A stretch of 64,000 nucleotides of DNA from Alphaproteobacteria bacterium (lineage in GTDB: Bacteria > Pseudomonadota > Alphaproteobacteria > Thalassobaculales > Thalassobaculaceae), in the NCBI GenBank assembly GCA_022822665.1, contig JAJEAR010000012.1, positions 124,001 through 188,000 of the forward strand. The letters run 5' to 3'. Under the pieces are notes generated by a model. It was not told the DNA's origin, searched no databases, and worked only from the letters and a program-made list of their open reading frames with translations. Below, in pieces: positions 44,481 through 52,840 of the stretch (positions are counted from its first letter, which is position 1; each line of letters starts with the position of its first letter). The translations under genes were made by a program, and so were the position numbers.

Positions 44481-45437
44481 ATGGCAATGGACCCCTCCGC
44501 GCTCGAGAAGATGCAGCGGCCCCGCTACCTCGGCATGCCAACCTTCATGCGGGCGCCGGCACATGACGGTCCGGTCGGGCTCGACATCGCCATGATCGGG
44601 GTCCCGTACGACGGGGGTGTCACCAACAGGCCGGGCGCGCGGCACGGGCCGCGCGAGGTCCGCAACCAGTCCTCGCTGATGCGACTGGTCAACCAGGCAA
44701 CCGGCGTCGAGCCCTATTCGCTGGCGACGGTCGGCGACATCGGGGACGTCTTCATCGAGCGTCCGTTCCACCTCGAATCGTCGCACGAGGAGATCCGCCG
44801 CGCCTTCGAGCCGATCGCGGAGGCCGGCGCCGTGCCGCTCGCCGTCGGCGGCGACCACTCGATCTCGCTGCCGATCCTGCGCGTCGTCGGCGCCGATCGA
44901 CCGGTCGGTCTCGTCCATATCGACGCGCATTGCGATACCGGTGACGGCCATCTCGGTTCACGGTTCCACCACGGGGCCCCGTTCTCCCGCGCGGTCGACG
45001 AGGGAGTCCTCGACCCGGAACGCACCGTGCAGATCGGCATCCGCGGGGCGCTCAACGACCCGGACCAGTGGAAGTTCAGCTACGACCACGGCATGCGCGT
45101 GATCCACATGCACGAGGCCCGCGAGATGGGGCTCGATGCCGTCATCGCCGAGGCCCGCCGGGTCGTCGGAGACGGGCCCGCCTACCTCTCCTTCGACATC
45201 GATGCGCTCGACCCGGCCTACGCGCCGGGAACCGGCACCCCCGAGATCGGCGGGTTCACCTCGTTCGAGGGCCAGGTGCTGGTCCGCGGCATGGCCGGGC
45301 TGAACCTGGTCGGCGCCGACCTGGTCGAGGTCGCCCCGCCGTTCGACCCCTCCGGAGTGACCGCGCTCACCGGTGCGACACTGATGTTCGAGATCATCTG
45401 CATCCTGTCTCAGGTCATCGCTTCGCGACGGGGGTGA
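44481..45437 (+). CDS. speB: agmatinase-type ureohydrolase
   Basis: The 318-residue protein is a ureohydrolase with the bi-manganese site: G-G-D-H-S near 131-135, H-I-D-A-H-C-D near 154-160 and S-F-D-I-D-A-L-D-P near 236-244. The family hydrolyses guanidino compounds, most often agmatine or 4-guanidinobutyrate, to urea. AAGAGGC precedes the ATG; a TTG six codons upstream is in frame but less likely. It overlaps pxpA tail to tail by 23 bases. Substrate assignment between agmatine and guanidinobutyrate is open. Confidence 0.87.
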   Translation: MAMDPSALEKMQRPRYLGMPTFMRAPAHDGPVGLDIAMIGVPYDGGVTNRPGARHGPREVRNQSSLMRLVNQATGVEPYSLATVGDIGDVFIERPFHLESSHEEIRRAFEPIAEAGAVPLAVGGDHSISLPILRVVGADRPVGLVHIDAHCDTGDGHLGSRFHHGAPFSRAVDEGVLDPERTVQIGIRGALNDPDQWKFSYDHGMRVIHMHEAREMGLDAVIAEARRVVGDGPAYLSFDIDALDPAYAPGTGTPEIGGFTSFEGQVLVRGMAGLNLVGADLVEVAPPFDPSGVTALTGATLMFEIICILSQVIASRRG

Positions 45438-46224
45438 TGCCAAGCGCCGGCAGCGGTACGACATCGACACCGGCATTCTCGAGAACCGCCCTCACCGCGC
45501 CGGCCACGGCCGGCCCAGTGGGTTCGTCACCGTGGATGCAGATCGTCCTGGCCTCGACGGGGATCTCCTTGCCGCCGGTGGAGACCACGACCCCGTCCAC
45601 CACCATGCGCCGGACCTGTTCCGCCGCCTGCCGGGGGTCGCGGATCATCGCGTTGTCGAGCCTGCGGCTGGTCATCAGACCGTCGTCGGCGTAGGTCCGG
45701 TCAGCATAGGTTTCCGACGCGACGGCAAGGCCCGCGTCCACACCGGCCCGGAACAGCGCCGATCCCGAGACCGCGACCAGGATCAGCGAGGCGTCGACGG
45801 CGCGGACCGCACGCGTGATCGCGCCGGCGATGTCATCGCGTTCGCTCGCCATGTTGTTGAGCGCTCCGTGCGGCTTCACGTGGGTCACCGACGTCCCGGC
45901 GGTTGCCGCCATCCCCTGCAGCGCGCCGATCTGGTAGGCGGTCATGGCCTCGATATCCGCCATTGCCATCTCGATGCGTCGCCGTCCGAACCCCCACAGG
46001 TCGTTGAATCCGGGGTGGGCGCCGATGCTGACGCCGCGGGCGACCGCGCCGCGGATCACCCGGTTCATGACGATCGGATCGCCGGCATGGAAACCGCAGG
46101 CGACATTTGCCGAGGTAACGAGATCGAGCATCGCCTCGTCATCGCCGATGTCCCAGGCTCCGAAACCCTCGGCCATGTCCGCGTTGAGGTCGACCGCCGC
46201 GCGGTCGGATCCGGTGTCCGGCAT
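45415..46224 (-). CDS. pxpA: 5-oxoprolinase subunit A (LamB/YcsF family)
   Basis: The 269-residue protein matches PxpA: V-D-L-N-A-D-M-A-E-G-F-G near 11-22, S-A-N-V-A-C-G-F-H-A-G-D-P near 38-50, H-V-K-P-H-G-A-L near 115-122, and I-C-I-H-G-D near 233-238. With PxpB and PxpC it hydrolyses 5-oxoproline to glutamate using ATP. In most genomes the three genes are adjacent. Here pxpBC lies 3.4 kb away on the other strand, beyond an accessory insert. Confidence 0.87.
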   Translation of the reverse strand: MPDTGSDRAAVDLNADMAEGFGAWDIGDDEAMLDLVTSANVACGFHAGDPIVMNRVIRGAVARGVSIGAHPGFNDLWGFGRRRIEMAMADIEAMTAYQIGALQGMAATAGTSVTHVKPHGALNNMASERDDIAGAITRAVRAVDASLILVAVSGSALFRAGVDAGLAVASETYADRTYADDGLMTSRRLDNAMIRDPRQAAEQVRRMVVDGVVVSTGGKEIPVEARTICIHGDEPTGPAVAGAVRAVLENAGVDVVPLPALGITPVAKR

Positions 46225-46395
46225 CCCCTCTCTCCCGATTTCTGTCCCGCGCCCACGAACGCCCGTCACCCACTATAGGTCCGCACCGCCCCGGTATGGA
46301 ACCGGCGAGGCGCCCCGGCGGGTTGACCGGTATCCACCCGGGGCCGGAGGCAGCCGGTCGCGCACGGCACGATTGCGAAACTGAACCCACTTTGC

Positions 46396-46458
46396 GCATG
46401 ATACAACGCATTTAATCACTTGATTTGTAAAAATATCGCAATTTTTACGTTATCATGC
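46396..46458. promoter_or_regulatory. nested inverted repeats upstream of the ATPase gene
   Basis: Two perfect eight-base inverted repeats are nested. The outer pair is GCATGATA (46396-46403) with TATCATGC (46451-46458); the inner pair is GTAAAAAT (46427-46434) with ATTTTTAC (46441-46448) around a six-base centre. The region is far AT-richer than its surroundings and ends 30 bases before the ATPase start. It could be an operator, a promoter or a structured leader. Confidence 0.5.
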
Positions 46459-46488
46459 ATTTACCATTGTCGTATGGAACCCGGACGG

Positions 46489-47631
46489 ATGCTGCTCCGC
46501 TTCAGTGTCGAGAACCATCTCTCCTATCGCGAGCGGAAGGACCTCGTCCTCGAGGCCTCGTCGCTCAAGGATACCGAAGAGGGACTGATCGCCTGCGATG
46601 CCGCCTACGGCGGTGCGGTCGTACCGGCGGTACTGGTCTACGGCGCCAACGGGTCCGGCAAGACCGGCCTGATTGGCGCGGCGTCGGTCATGAAGGACCT
46701 GGTGATGCAGTCCCGGGCGAGAACGGTCGACGGCGCGCACCCCTCGCCGGGCCCGTTCCTGCTGGACGCGGCCTGGTCCGGCAAACCGTCCGGCTTCGAA
46801 ATCGACCTGGTGATCGGCGCCATCCGCTATCACTACGGCCTTGAGGTCAGGAACGGAACGATCGCATCGGAGTGGCTGTACGAGTTCCCGAAGGCACACG
46901 GCCGCAAGCTGTTCGAGCGCGACGGCCAGGTCTTCGAGTTCGGGCGCTGGCTGAAGGGACAGAACCGGGCCTTGTCCAGGCTGACCCGCCCGGACAGCCC
47001 GTTCCTGTCGACCGCCGCCCATGCCGGTCACGACCAGCTCTCGCGGGTGCAGCGGTATTTTGGAAACATGGCCTTCATCGGTCCGGCGGCGGACCCGGAG
47101 GTCCCCGCTCGCCTGGCCGCGGACGAGCCGGACGCCCGGGTCATCGAATTCCTGAAATCCGTCGATGCCGGGATCGTCGGGTACCGCAGCAGGGACACCG
47201 GCGGGATCGAGCTTGCCCACCGTGGCAGGGGCGGGAAGGCCGTGTATCTCGACATGGACCGGGAGAGTTCCGGCGCCCGCCGCCTGCTGGTCATCCTGGA
47301 GCGCGTGTTCAGGGCCCTGGACGGCGGACATCCCGTCTTCATCGACGGGCTCGATGCGGGTCTGCATCCCCATGCCGGAGAGGCTGTCCTGCGTCTGTTC
47401 TGCTGCCCGCGGTCGAACCGCAACGGCGCGCAGCTCGTTGCGACGACCCACGACACCCACCTGATGAAATCGCCGGTGCTCCGTCGCGACCAGGTGTGGT
47501 TTACGGAAAAGAACCCCGACGGCGCCACGGACCTCTATCCCCTCACGGTCCTGCGGACACGCAAGGGGGACAACCTCGAGCTGGGATACCTGCAGGGACG
47601 GTACGGAGCGATCCCGCGCGGCGCATCCTGA
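46489..47631 (+). CDS. AAA-type/ABC-like ATPase of the phage-defence-associated kind
   Basis: The 380-residue protein begins M-L-L-R-F-S-V-E-N-H-L-S, the usual start of AAA_15/AAA_21 OLD-like ATPases, and has Walker A G-A-N-G-S-G-K-T near 52-59. Late motifs are S-S-G-A-R-R-L, F-I-D-G-L-D-A-G-L-H-P and A-T-T-H-D-T-H-L-M. In the Walker B position the usual D-E reads D-G, which may lower hydrolysis. Relatives occur in abortive infection and retron systems. No reverse transcriptase or nuclease gene follows directly; a transposase remnant and a toxin-antitoxin pair do. The start could also be 46474. Confidence 0.78.
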   Translation: MLLRFSVENHLSYRERKDLVLEASSLKDTEEGLIACDAAYGGAVVPAVLVYGANGSGKTGLIGAASVMKDLVMQSRARTVDGAHPSPGPFLLDAAWSGKPSGFEIDLVIGAIRYHYGLEVRNGTIASEWLYEFPKAHGRKLFERDGQVFEFGRWLKGQNRALSRLTRPDSPFLSTAAHAGHDQLSRVQRYFGNMAFIGPAADPEVPARLAADEPDARVIEFLKSVDAGIVGYRSRDTGGIELAHRGRGGKAVYLDMDRESSGARRLLVILERVFRALDGGHPVFIDGLDAGLHPHAGEAVLRLFCCPRSNRNGAQLVATTHDTHLMKSPVLRRDQVWFTEKNPDGATDLYPLTVLRTRKGDNLELGYLQGRYGAIPRGAS

Positions 47632-48178
47632 ACCACGCAAGTCCGGCCACAGCGGTCTGCGGCTCCTCGAACTCTCCGGAATGCCGGGTACGGCAGGGGC
47701 AGGTGGTCATCGGCATGCGCCCCGGCCACCCTGGTCGGGCGATCCGTCAGGACCACATGACCCAGGGCCGTGCCGACGGCCACCTGTTCATCACCGTTCT
47801 TGCCTATCAGTTGGTGCAGACCATCCGCAGGCGGTTGCGCGGGCATGGCGAGACCTCAAGCTGGGCCACCCTGCGTCGCGTCCTGGCCAGCCAGCAGCGT
47901 GTCACCGCCACCTTCCGCCGCAAGGATGGCACGGGTTGTGTCCCCAGAGGTGGTGTAGGAGGCCAGGCTTCCGCTGGTAGCCCAGGTCAGTGGCCCGCCA
48001 CTGCATGATCGGCTTTCGCTTCTCCAGCCTGCCTGAACTTCCCGACACCTGGGGCTTCGGACACGCGACAAGAAAGGGATAGCGATCCAGTGCAGACTTC
48101 GTTCCCACCCCAGCACTCGGCTCACCGCCGCGACGTGGTACCTCCGGCTGACAGAACATCCATTCCCGCCCACGGCGG
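47632..48178. other. intergenic stretch holding a transposase remnant
   Basis: Apart from the IS1634-like fragment annotated separately, no frame in this stretch shows family features. It connects the ATPase gene to the minus-strand toxin-antitoxin pair and looks like degraded mobile DNA. Confidence 0.5.
47754..47945 (+). pseudogene. C-terminal fragment of an IS1634-like transposase
   Basis: About 64 codons read D-G-H-L-F-I-T-V-L-A-Y-Q-L-V-Q-T-I-R-R-R-L followed by H-G-E-T-S-S-W-A-T-L-R-R-V-L and Q-Q-R-V-T-A-T-F-R-R-K-D-G. This is the characteristic C-terminal part of IS1634/IS4-type DDE transposases. The catalytic core upstream is missing, and the expected C-terminal end breaks off after K-D-G. 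It marks past mobile-element activity inside the pxp insert. Confidence 0.75.
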
Positions 48179-48496
48179 TCAGGCCACAGCTCCGAGCCCG
48201 TTCTTCGCCACCAGTGTCAGCAGCTTCAGTGACGTGCCTCGGGGGCGCTTCTCGCCACGCTCCCACTGGCTCACCAGGCCCGTCGTCACGTTGAGGTAGC
48301 GTGCGAATACCGCCTGGCTCGCACGCTCGCGCAACCGCAGTTCCCGGATCGCCTCCGGCGTCATCTCCTCGACCGGCGTGAGGCACATCTCGTCAAACTT
48401 GCGCATGGTCCGCTTCGACATGACGCCCGCCTCCGCCAGACCGAGCGCCGCCTCGTGCGCCGCCGCCAGCGCTTCACTCCTGTATTGCTTGGTCAT
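48179..48496 (-). CDS. HigA-like XRE-family antitoxin
   Basis: The 105-residue protein has a helix-turn-helix near 55-90 (S-Q-A-V-F-A-R-Y-L-N-V-T-T-G-L-V-S-Q-W-E-R-G). The stretch K-F-D-E-M-C-L-T-P-V-E-E-M just before it is typical of antitoxins paired with PF06296 RelE toxins. It follows and overlaps the toxin gene by 23 bases, the higBA order. It likely neutralises the toxin and represses the operon. Confidence 0.83.
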   Translation of the reverse strand: MTKQYRSEALAAAHEAALGLAEAGVMSKRTMRKFDEMCLTPVEEMTPEAIRELRLRERASQAVFARYLNVTTGLVSQWERGEKRPRGTSLKLLTLVAKNGLGAVA

Positions 48497-48863
48497 CGCA
48501 TGTCACCTCGATAATCGCTCCCGTGGCCTGCGCCGCTTCGATGCTTGCCGCATCCAGCGACAGATACTCGTCGGCCAGCACCCGGTAGGTTATCAGTTCG
48601 TCTCGTCGCAGGTTTTCCCGGTCGCTCTTGGCGAACCCGTAAACGAAGAACGCCAGCGCCCCCCGGTGGAACAGCACGATTGTACGGAACCCGCCGGAAC
48701 GGCCGCCACCCTTGCGGGCGATGCGCTGCTTGATGACGCCACCGCCAAGGTCGGCGTCGATCAACCCCTTTCCGGCACGCCGAACCGCTTCGCACAGCGC
48801 CGCATCCTCCAACTCCTCGCGGTCGGCGAACCGGGCGAACGCCTTGGTCTTGAACGTTTGCAA
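48474..48863 (-). CDS. RelE/HigB-type toxin (PF06296-like)
   Basis: The 129-residue protein starts from TTG with GAGG nearby. It has the RelE-type pattern K-A-F-A-R-F-A near 7-13, G-L-I-D-A-D-L-G-G-G-V-I-K-Q-R-I-A-R and G-R-S-G-G-F-R-T-I-V-L-F in the middle, and F-V-Y-G-F-A-K-S-D-R-E-N. Such toxins are ribosome-dependent mRNA interferases or relatives. It overlaps the HigA-like antitoxin gene. Both genes are intact, so the module may be active. Confidence 0.82.
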   Translation of the reverse strand: MQTFKTKAFARFADREELEDAALCEAVRRAGKGLIDADLGGGVIKQRIARKGGGRSGGFRTIVLFHRGALAFFVYGFAKSDRENLRRDELITYRVLADEYLSLDAASIEAAQATGAIIEVTCDDQAIQE

Positions 48864-49599
48864 CCCGGACCTCGCCAGTGACCGCCTTCATGGTTCCTAT
48901 TGTAATACTCGGTGCGGTGTTTTCAATCCACGCAGGCCGATCCTGCCGCCGTCTCCGCCATGCGGGTTCTCTTCTAGCGCCCAGCTCGCTCGACAGACCA
49001 TAGCCAGGGTCACCCCACGGTTACCGCGAAGGACGTCAGGTTCCTGCACCACCTGGGACACGATCCCGTCCCGGATTTGAACAATCTGCATTCGTCTTGA
49101 AGAGCGTTCTGTGGATGTCGCCTCTTGCCGAATGGCCATGGGGACAAATGGCCAATGATTACAGACAGGTGTCTGACACAGGTGCCAAACACTCGGACCT
49201 GGTCCCGGCGACACCGGGTGAACAGCCGGTTGGTACCGATGCAAGCGACCGTGCCTCCTGCGCCACGGCACTCCCGGGCCGATAGCGAATTCCGGGCACG
49301 GACCGCCCGGCGATGCCGATCGCGTCCCGGTGGCATCACCGGGTAGACGGCAGGGCAGAAACCTCCACGCACGCCACGGTCGGCGTTCCGCTCCGGGGAC
49401 CCCCGCGACCCGGTTTCGGCACCCGCGGTCGGCCGCGCCCGGCGCCGGTCCGCTTCCTTCGAAGTGACGGCCCGGGTTGGGCCGCGAGGTGCGCGCGGCT
49501 TCGCGCCGCCGGTTCCGTGCGTGTCCGGTGCGGCGTATAAGGTGGCACCATGCCGTCGGGCCCGGCCCGGACGCACAGCCTGCCGGAGCCATCGTACCC
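48864..49599. other. intergenic stretch with a palindrome and no recognised gene
   Basis: This 736-base gap separates the toxin-antitoxin pair from pxpB. A short palindrome, CAGACA-GG-TGTCTG, lies at 49162-49175, flanked by near-repeats of a GGCCA unit. The layout recalls insertion-sequence ends with internal repeats, but no transposase is visible. No coding frame shows family features. Confidence 0.45.
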
Positions 49600-50340
49600 A
49601 TGGTGGGTCGAGAACCCGATCGCGACATTGCGCCCGTCTTCCTGCCCGCGGGCGATACCGGGCTGGTGATCCAGTACGGCGACACCGTGGACGCCGCCGT
49701 GAACCGCCAGGTCCGCGGGCTGGCCACCTCCGTGGCCGGCCTCGACCTGCCCGGCGTGGTGGACCTGGTGCCGACACTGCGCTCCCTGCTCGTCCACTAC
49801 GACCCGCTGGTGGTCTCCCACGCCGACCTGGTCCGCGCCATCACCCCGCTCACCCGGCGCCGCCACACCACCGGGCTGTCCGGGCGCCGGTGGCGCATTC
49901 CGGTCTGCTACGAGGACGACTGCGCGCCGGACCTGCCGCTGGTTGCCGAACTTACCGGTCTCGATCCCGCCGAGGTGGTGCGCCGTCACGCCGCCACCGA
50001 GTTCGAGGTCTTCATGATGGGATTCCTGCCCGGGTTTCCCTACCTGGGCATGCTGCCCCAGGAGTTCGACCTGCCGCGGCGCAGCAACCCGCGGATCCGC
50101 GTGCCTCCCGGGTCGATTTCCGTCGCGGCCCGCCAGTCCACCGTCTACACCCTGGCGAGTCCCGGCGGCTGGCACCTGATCGGACGCACTCCCGTGCGCT
50201 TCTACGATCCCGGCCGCGAGCGCCCGATCCTCGTGCGCGCGGGCGATCTGGTCCGGTTCGAGCCGGTCCCGATGGCGCGGTACCGGGAACTGAACGCCCG
50301 GCCCGAATGCCACGAGATCCAGCCGGAGGTCAGCGGGTGA
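49600..50340 (+). CDS. pxpB: 5-oxoprolinase subunit B (KipI family)
   Basis: The 246-residue protein shows the PxpB/KipI order: G-D-T-G-L-V-I-Q-Y-G near 18-27, V-H-Y-D-P near 65-69, R-W-R-I-P-V-C-Y near 95-102, and F-M-M-G-F-L-P-G-F-P-Y-L-G near 142-154, followed by V-P-P-G-S-I and S-P-G-G-W. It is one of three subunits of the ATP-dependent 5-oxoprolinase. It overlaps pxpC by four bases. A start at this ATG removes a low-complexity upstream extension. Confidence 0.87.
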   Translation: MVGREPDRDIAPVFLPAGDTGLVIQYGDTVDAAVNRQVRGLATSVAGLDLPGVVDLVPTLRSLLVHYDPLVVSHADLVRAITPLTRRRHTTGLSGRRWRIPVCYEDDCAPDLPLVAELTGLDPAEVVRRHAATEFEVFMMGFLPGFPYLGMLPQEFDLPRRSNPRIRVPPGSISVAARQSTVYTLASPGGWHLIGRTPVRFYDPGRERPILVRAGDLVRFEPVPMARYRELNARPECHEIQPEVSG

Positions 50341-51344
50341 ACGCGCTCGGGATCATCGAACCCGGATTCGGCGTGACGGTGCAGGACCTGGGCCGTCCGC
50401 GCACACAGCACCTCGGGATACCGGTCTCCGGCGTGCTCGACCCTGTCGCCCTGCACCTTGCCAACGCGCTGGTCGGCAATGCCCCCGACTGTGCCGCGCT
50501 CGAGATTCGCCTGGCGGGGCCCGTGCTGGAAGTCAAGGCGCCGGCGGTCCGCCTGGCGCTCGCCGGCACCCGCACCCCGCTCGAGGTTTCCGGCGCCGGC
50601 ACGGTGCCGGCTCACCGCGCCGTGCGGCTTCGACGTGGCCAGAGGGTGCGGATCGGGCCGCTTGCCGACAGCGGCTCGGCGGTGCTCGCGGTCGAGGGCG
50701 GCTTCGATCTGCCCGCCGTCGCCGGCAGCCTCTCGACCTGCGTGCGGGCGCGCATCGGCGGTCTTGCCGGCCGCGCGCTGATGGCCGGCGACGCGCTGGC
50801 ACTGCGCATCGGGGACCCCGTACCCCGCGGTGACTGCCGGCTGCCCCTCGACATCTACCTCGACGAGACGGGTCCCGTGCGCGTGGTCCCCGGCCCGCAG
50901 CGGGATGCGTTCACCGCGGCCGCGTTCGACCTGTTTCTCGCGAGCATCTGGCAGGTGACGCACGATGCCGACCGCATGGGCATACGGCTCGAGGGGCCGG
51001 TGCTCGAGCACCGTTGCGGCCACGACATCGTCTCCGACGGCATAGTCACCGGCTCGGTGCAGGTGCCCGGAACCGGTCGGCCCATCATCCTTCTGGCCGA
51101 TCACCAGACCACCGGCGGGTACCCCAAGATCGCAACGGTGATCTCGGCGGACATCGCACGGCTCGGACGCCTGCGGCCGGGTGATGCGGTGGGTTTCAGG
51201 CCGGTGAGCGTCGAGGAAGCGCAGGCGGCCCGGTCCGCCCAGCGGGACTGGCTCGAGGAGATGGCGGCGTCGCTTGAACCCGCCGGCGCGTGGCTCGACC
51301 GGGACGCGCTCTACCGGGAGAACCTCATCAGCGGCGTGGTCTGA
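50337..51344 (+). CDS. pxpC: 5-oxoprolinase subunit C (KipA family)
   Basis: The 335-residue protein is the PxpC/KipA subunit, with G-F-G-V-T-V-Q-D-L-G-R-P near 10-21, D-P-V-A-L-H-L-A-N near 35-43, A-V-E-G-G-F-D, and a late D-G-I-V-T-G-S-V-Q-V-P and Q-T-T-G-G-Y-P-K. The GTG start overlaps the pxpB stop as GTGA. With PxpA and PxpB it converts 5-oxoproline to glutamate. It ends five bases before the convergent metallo-beta-lactamase-fold gene. Confidence 0.87.
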   Translation: MNALGIIEPGFGVTVQDLGRPRTQHLGIPVSGVLDPVALHLANALVGNAPDCAALEIRLAGPVLEVKAPAVRLALAGTRTPLEVSGAGTVPAHRAVRLRRGQRVRIGPLADSGSAVLAVEGGFDLPAVAGSLSTCVRARIGGLAGRALMAGDALALRIGDPVPRGDCRLPLDIYLDETGPVRVVPGPQRDAFTAAAFDLFLASIWQVTHDADRMGIRLEGPVLEHRCGHDIVSDGIVTGSVQVPGTGRPIILLADHQTTGGYPKIATVISADIARLGRLRPGDAVGFRPVSVEEAQAARSAQRDWLEEMAASLEPAGAWLDRDALYRENLISGVV

Positions 51345-51348
51345 ACAC

Positions 51349-52392
51349 TCAGGCGCCGCGCCGGTAGAGATCGCATCCGTTCCCGCCGTCGCTGCGAACA
51401 AGCCCGCCGGTCGCGAGCAACCTGTTGATGTGCGCGATGGTCTCGCCGAAGGCGAAACGGGTCTGGAAGGTGTCGAGCTCGCGCGGAAACAGAGCCCGCA
51501 TCACCGCCGATGCGGGGGCCGGCTCGCTGCAGGCATCCAGCGTCATCGCGAGACGCGCCTCGTGGTGGCGGCCGAGATCGGCGATCCGGGTCCGCAGCTC
51601 GCGGTACGGCCGGTTGTGGGCTGGCAGCACCAGCACGTCGTCGGCCACCTCGCCGAGCGATCCGAGAAAATCCAGGTAATCCGACAGCGGATCGGCATCG
51701 GGCTCCTGCCACCACACGGCAATGATCGGGGTGATCCGCGGCAGCAGCATGTCGCCGCCCAGCAGCACCCGGTCGCTTTCGCTGTAGAGCGCGACGTGAT
51801 CGGGCGAGTGGCCGGAACCGAAGATCGGCTGCCACCGCCGGTCGCCGATGCTGAACCCGGTCTGCGAAGTGATCCGGCTGTAGGACACCGGGATCGGGGT
51901 GACCAGGCCGCGATAGTCGTTACCGAGCTCGCATTGGGCCTGGATGTCATGCTCGTCGAAACCGGCGCGGCGGTAGAACTCCTGCATCTGCGGCGACCGG
52001 TCGCTCTCGGTGTCGAGCCAGGTCGACCGGGCCATCAGCCATTCGACCCGGCTCATCCACAGGCCCGCACCGGTCCGCTCCTGCAGCCAGCCGGCCATGC
52101 CCACGTGGTCCGGGTGGAAGTGGGTGACGATGATGCGTGTGATCGGACGGCCGTTCAGCCTGGTTGCCAGCAGCCTCTCCCACACCGCCCTCGTTCCGGG
52201 ATCGGCAAGGCCGCAGTCGACCAGCGTCCAGCCGTCGCCGTCCTCCAGCAGGTAGAGATTGACGTGGTCGAGCGCCAGCGGCATCGGCAACCGGATCCAC
52301 AGGATGCCGGGGGCGATCTCGATCGGGTCGTCGGGCTCCGGAATCCGGGCGCCGAGGACATAGTCGACGTTGCTTTCCATGGCCGGCACCAT
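51349..52392 (-). CDS. metallo-beta-lactamase-fold hydrolase
   Basis: The 347-residue protein has T-H-F-H-P-D-H near 89-95, a metal histidine in F-G-S-G-H-S-P, and L-G-G-D-M for the bridging aspartate, followed by a C-terminal helical extension with a winged-helix-like end. It resembles the glyoxalase II/LACTB2-like group. Substrate is unknown. Starts at 52392 and 52380 are both possible and neither has a strong ribosome binding site. It is divergent from the DUF4286-like gene. Confidence 0.8.
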   Translation of the reverse strand: MVPAMESNVDYVLGARIPEPDDPIEIAPGILWIRLPMPLALDHVNLYLLEDGDGWTLVDCGLADPGTRAVWERLLATRLNGRPITRIIVTHFHPDHVGMAGWLQERTGAGLWMSRVEWLMARSTWLDTESDRSPQMQEFYRRAGFDEHDIQAQCELGNDYRGLVTPIPVSYSRITSQTGFSIGDRRWQPIFGSGHSPDHVALYSESDRVLLGGDMLLPRITPIIAVWWQEPDADPLSDYLDFLGSLGEVADDVLVLPAHNRPYRELRTRIADLGRHHEARLAMTLDACSEPAPASAVMRALFPRELDTFQTRFAFGETIAHINRLLATGGLVRSDGGNGCDLYRRGA

Positions 52393-52473
52393 ACCGGCGG
52401 GACCAACTGTTGCAATACACCCCCCGGTCCTGTCAAACAGGCGGGATCAGGCTCGGGAACGGGAGAGGGACTC

Positions 52474-52833
52474 ATGCCGCTTGAGGGAAACTGGCTGCTC
52501 ATCGTCAGCATGGACGTGGCTCCGGAAAAGGAGGCGCTGTTCAACGAGGTCTACGACACCGAACACATTCCCTACCTGTCCGAGGTGCCCGGCGTGATCT
52601 CGGTCTCGCGCCTGGTTCGCGAACCGCTCGAGCTCAACCTGGGCGGATCCGTGCAGGCGATCGACGTGGCCGATGAACCCAAATACTGCGCCATGTACGA
52701 GATCACCGGCCCGCAGGTCCTGACCAGCGCCGCCTGGGGCAAGGCCGGCGAGAAGGGCCGGTGGGCGAGCGAGGTCAGGCCGCACACCTTCAACCGGCGC
52801 CACGTGCTGCGCCGGGTGCCGGACGGGAACTGA
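52474..52833 (+). CDS. DUF4286-like dimeric alpha/beta-barrel protein
   Basis: The 119-residue protein has L-L-I-V-S-M-D-V-A-P near 8-17, F-N-E-V-Y-D-T-E-H-I-P near 23-33 and P-G-V-I-S-V-S-R near 39-46. This is the pattern of EthD/DUF4286-type ferredoxin-like dimers that often act as small oxygenases, isomerases or binding partners in degradation pathways. GGGAGAGGGA precedes the ATG. It starts a plus-strand pair with the ornithine-cyclodeaminase-family gene seven bases downstream. Confidence 0.72.
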   Translation: MPLEGNWLLIVSMDVAPEKEALFNEVYDTEHIPYLSEVPGVISVSRLVREPLELNLGGSVQAIDVADEPKYCAMYEITGPQVLTSAAWGKAGEKGRWASEVRPHTFNRRHVLRRVPDGN

Positions 52834-52840
52834 CACGCCC

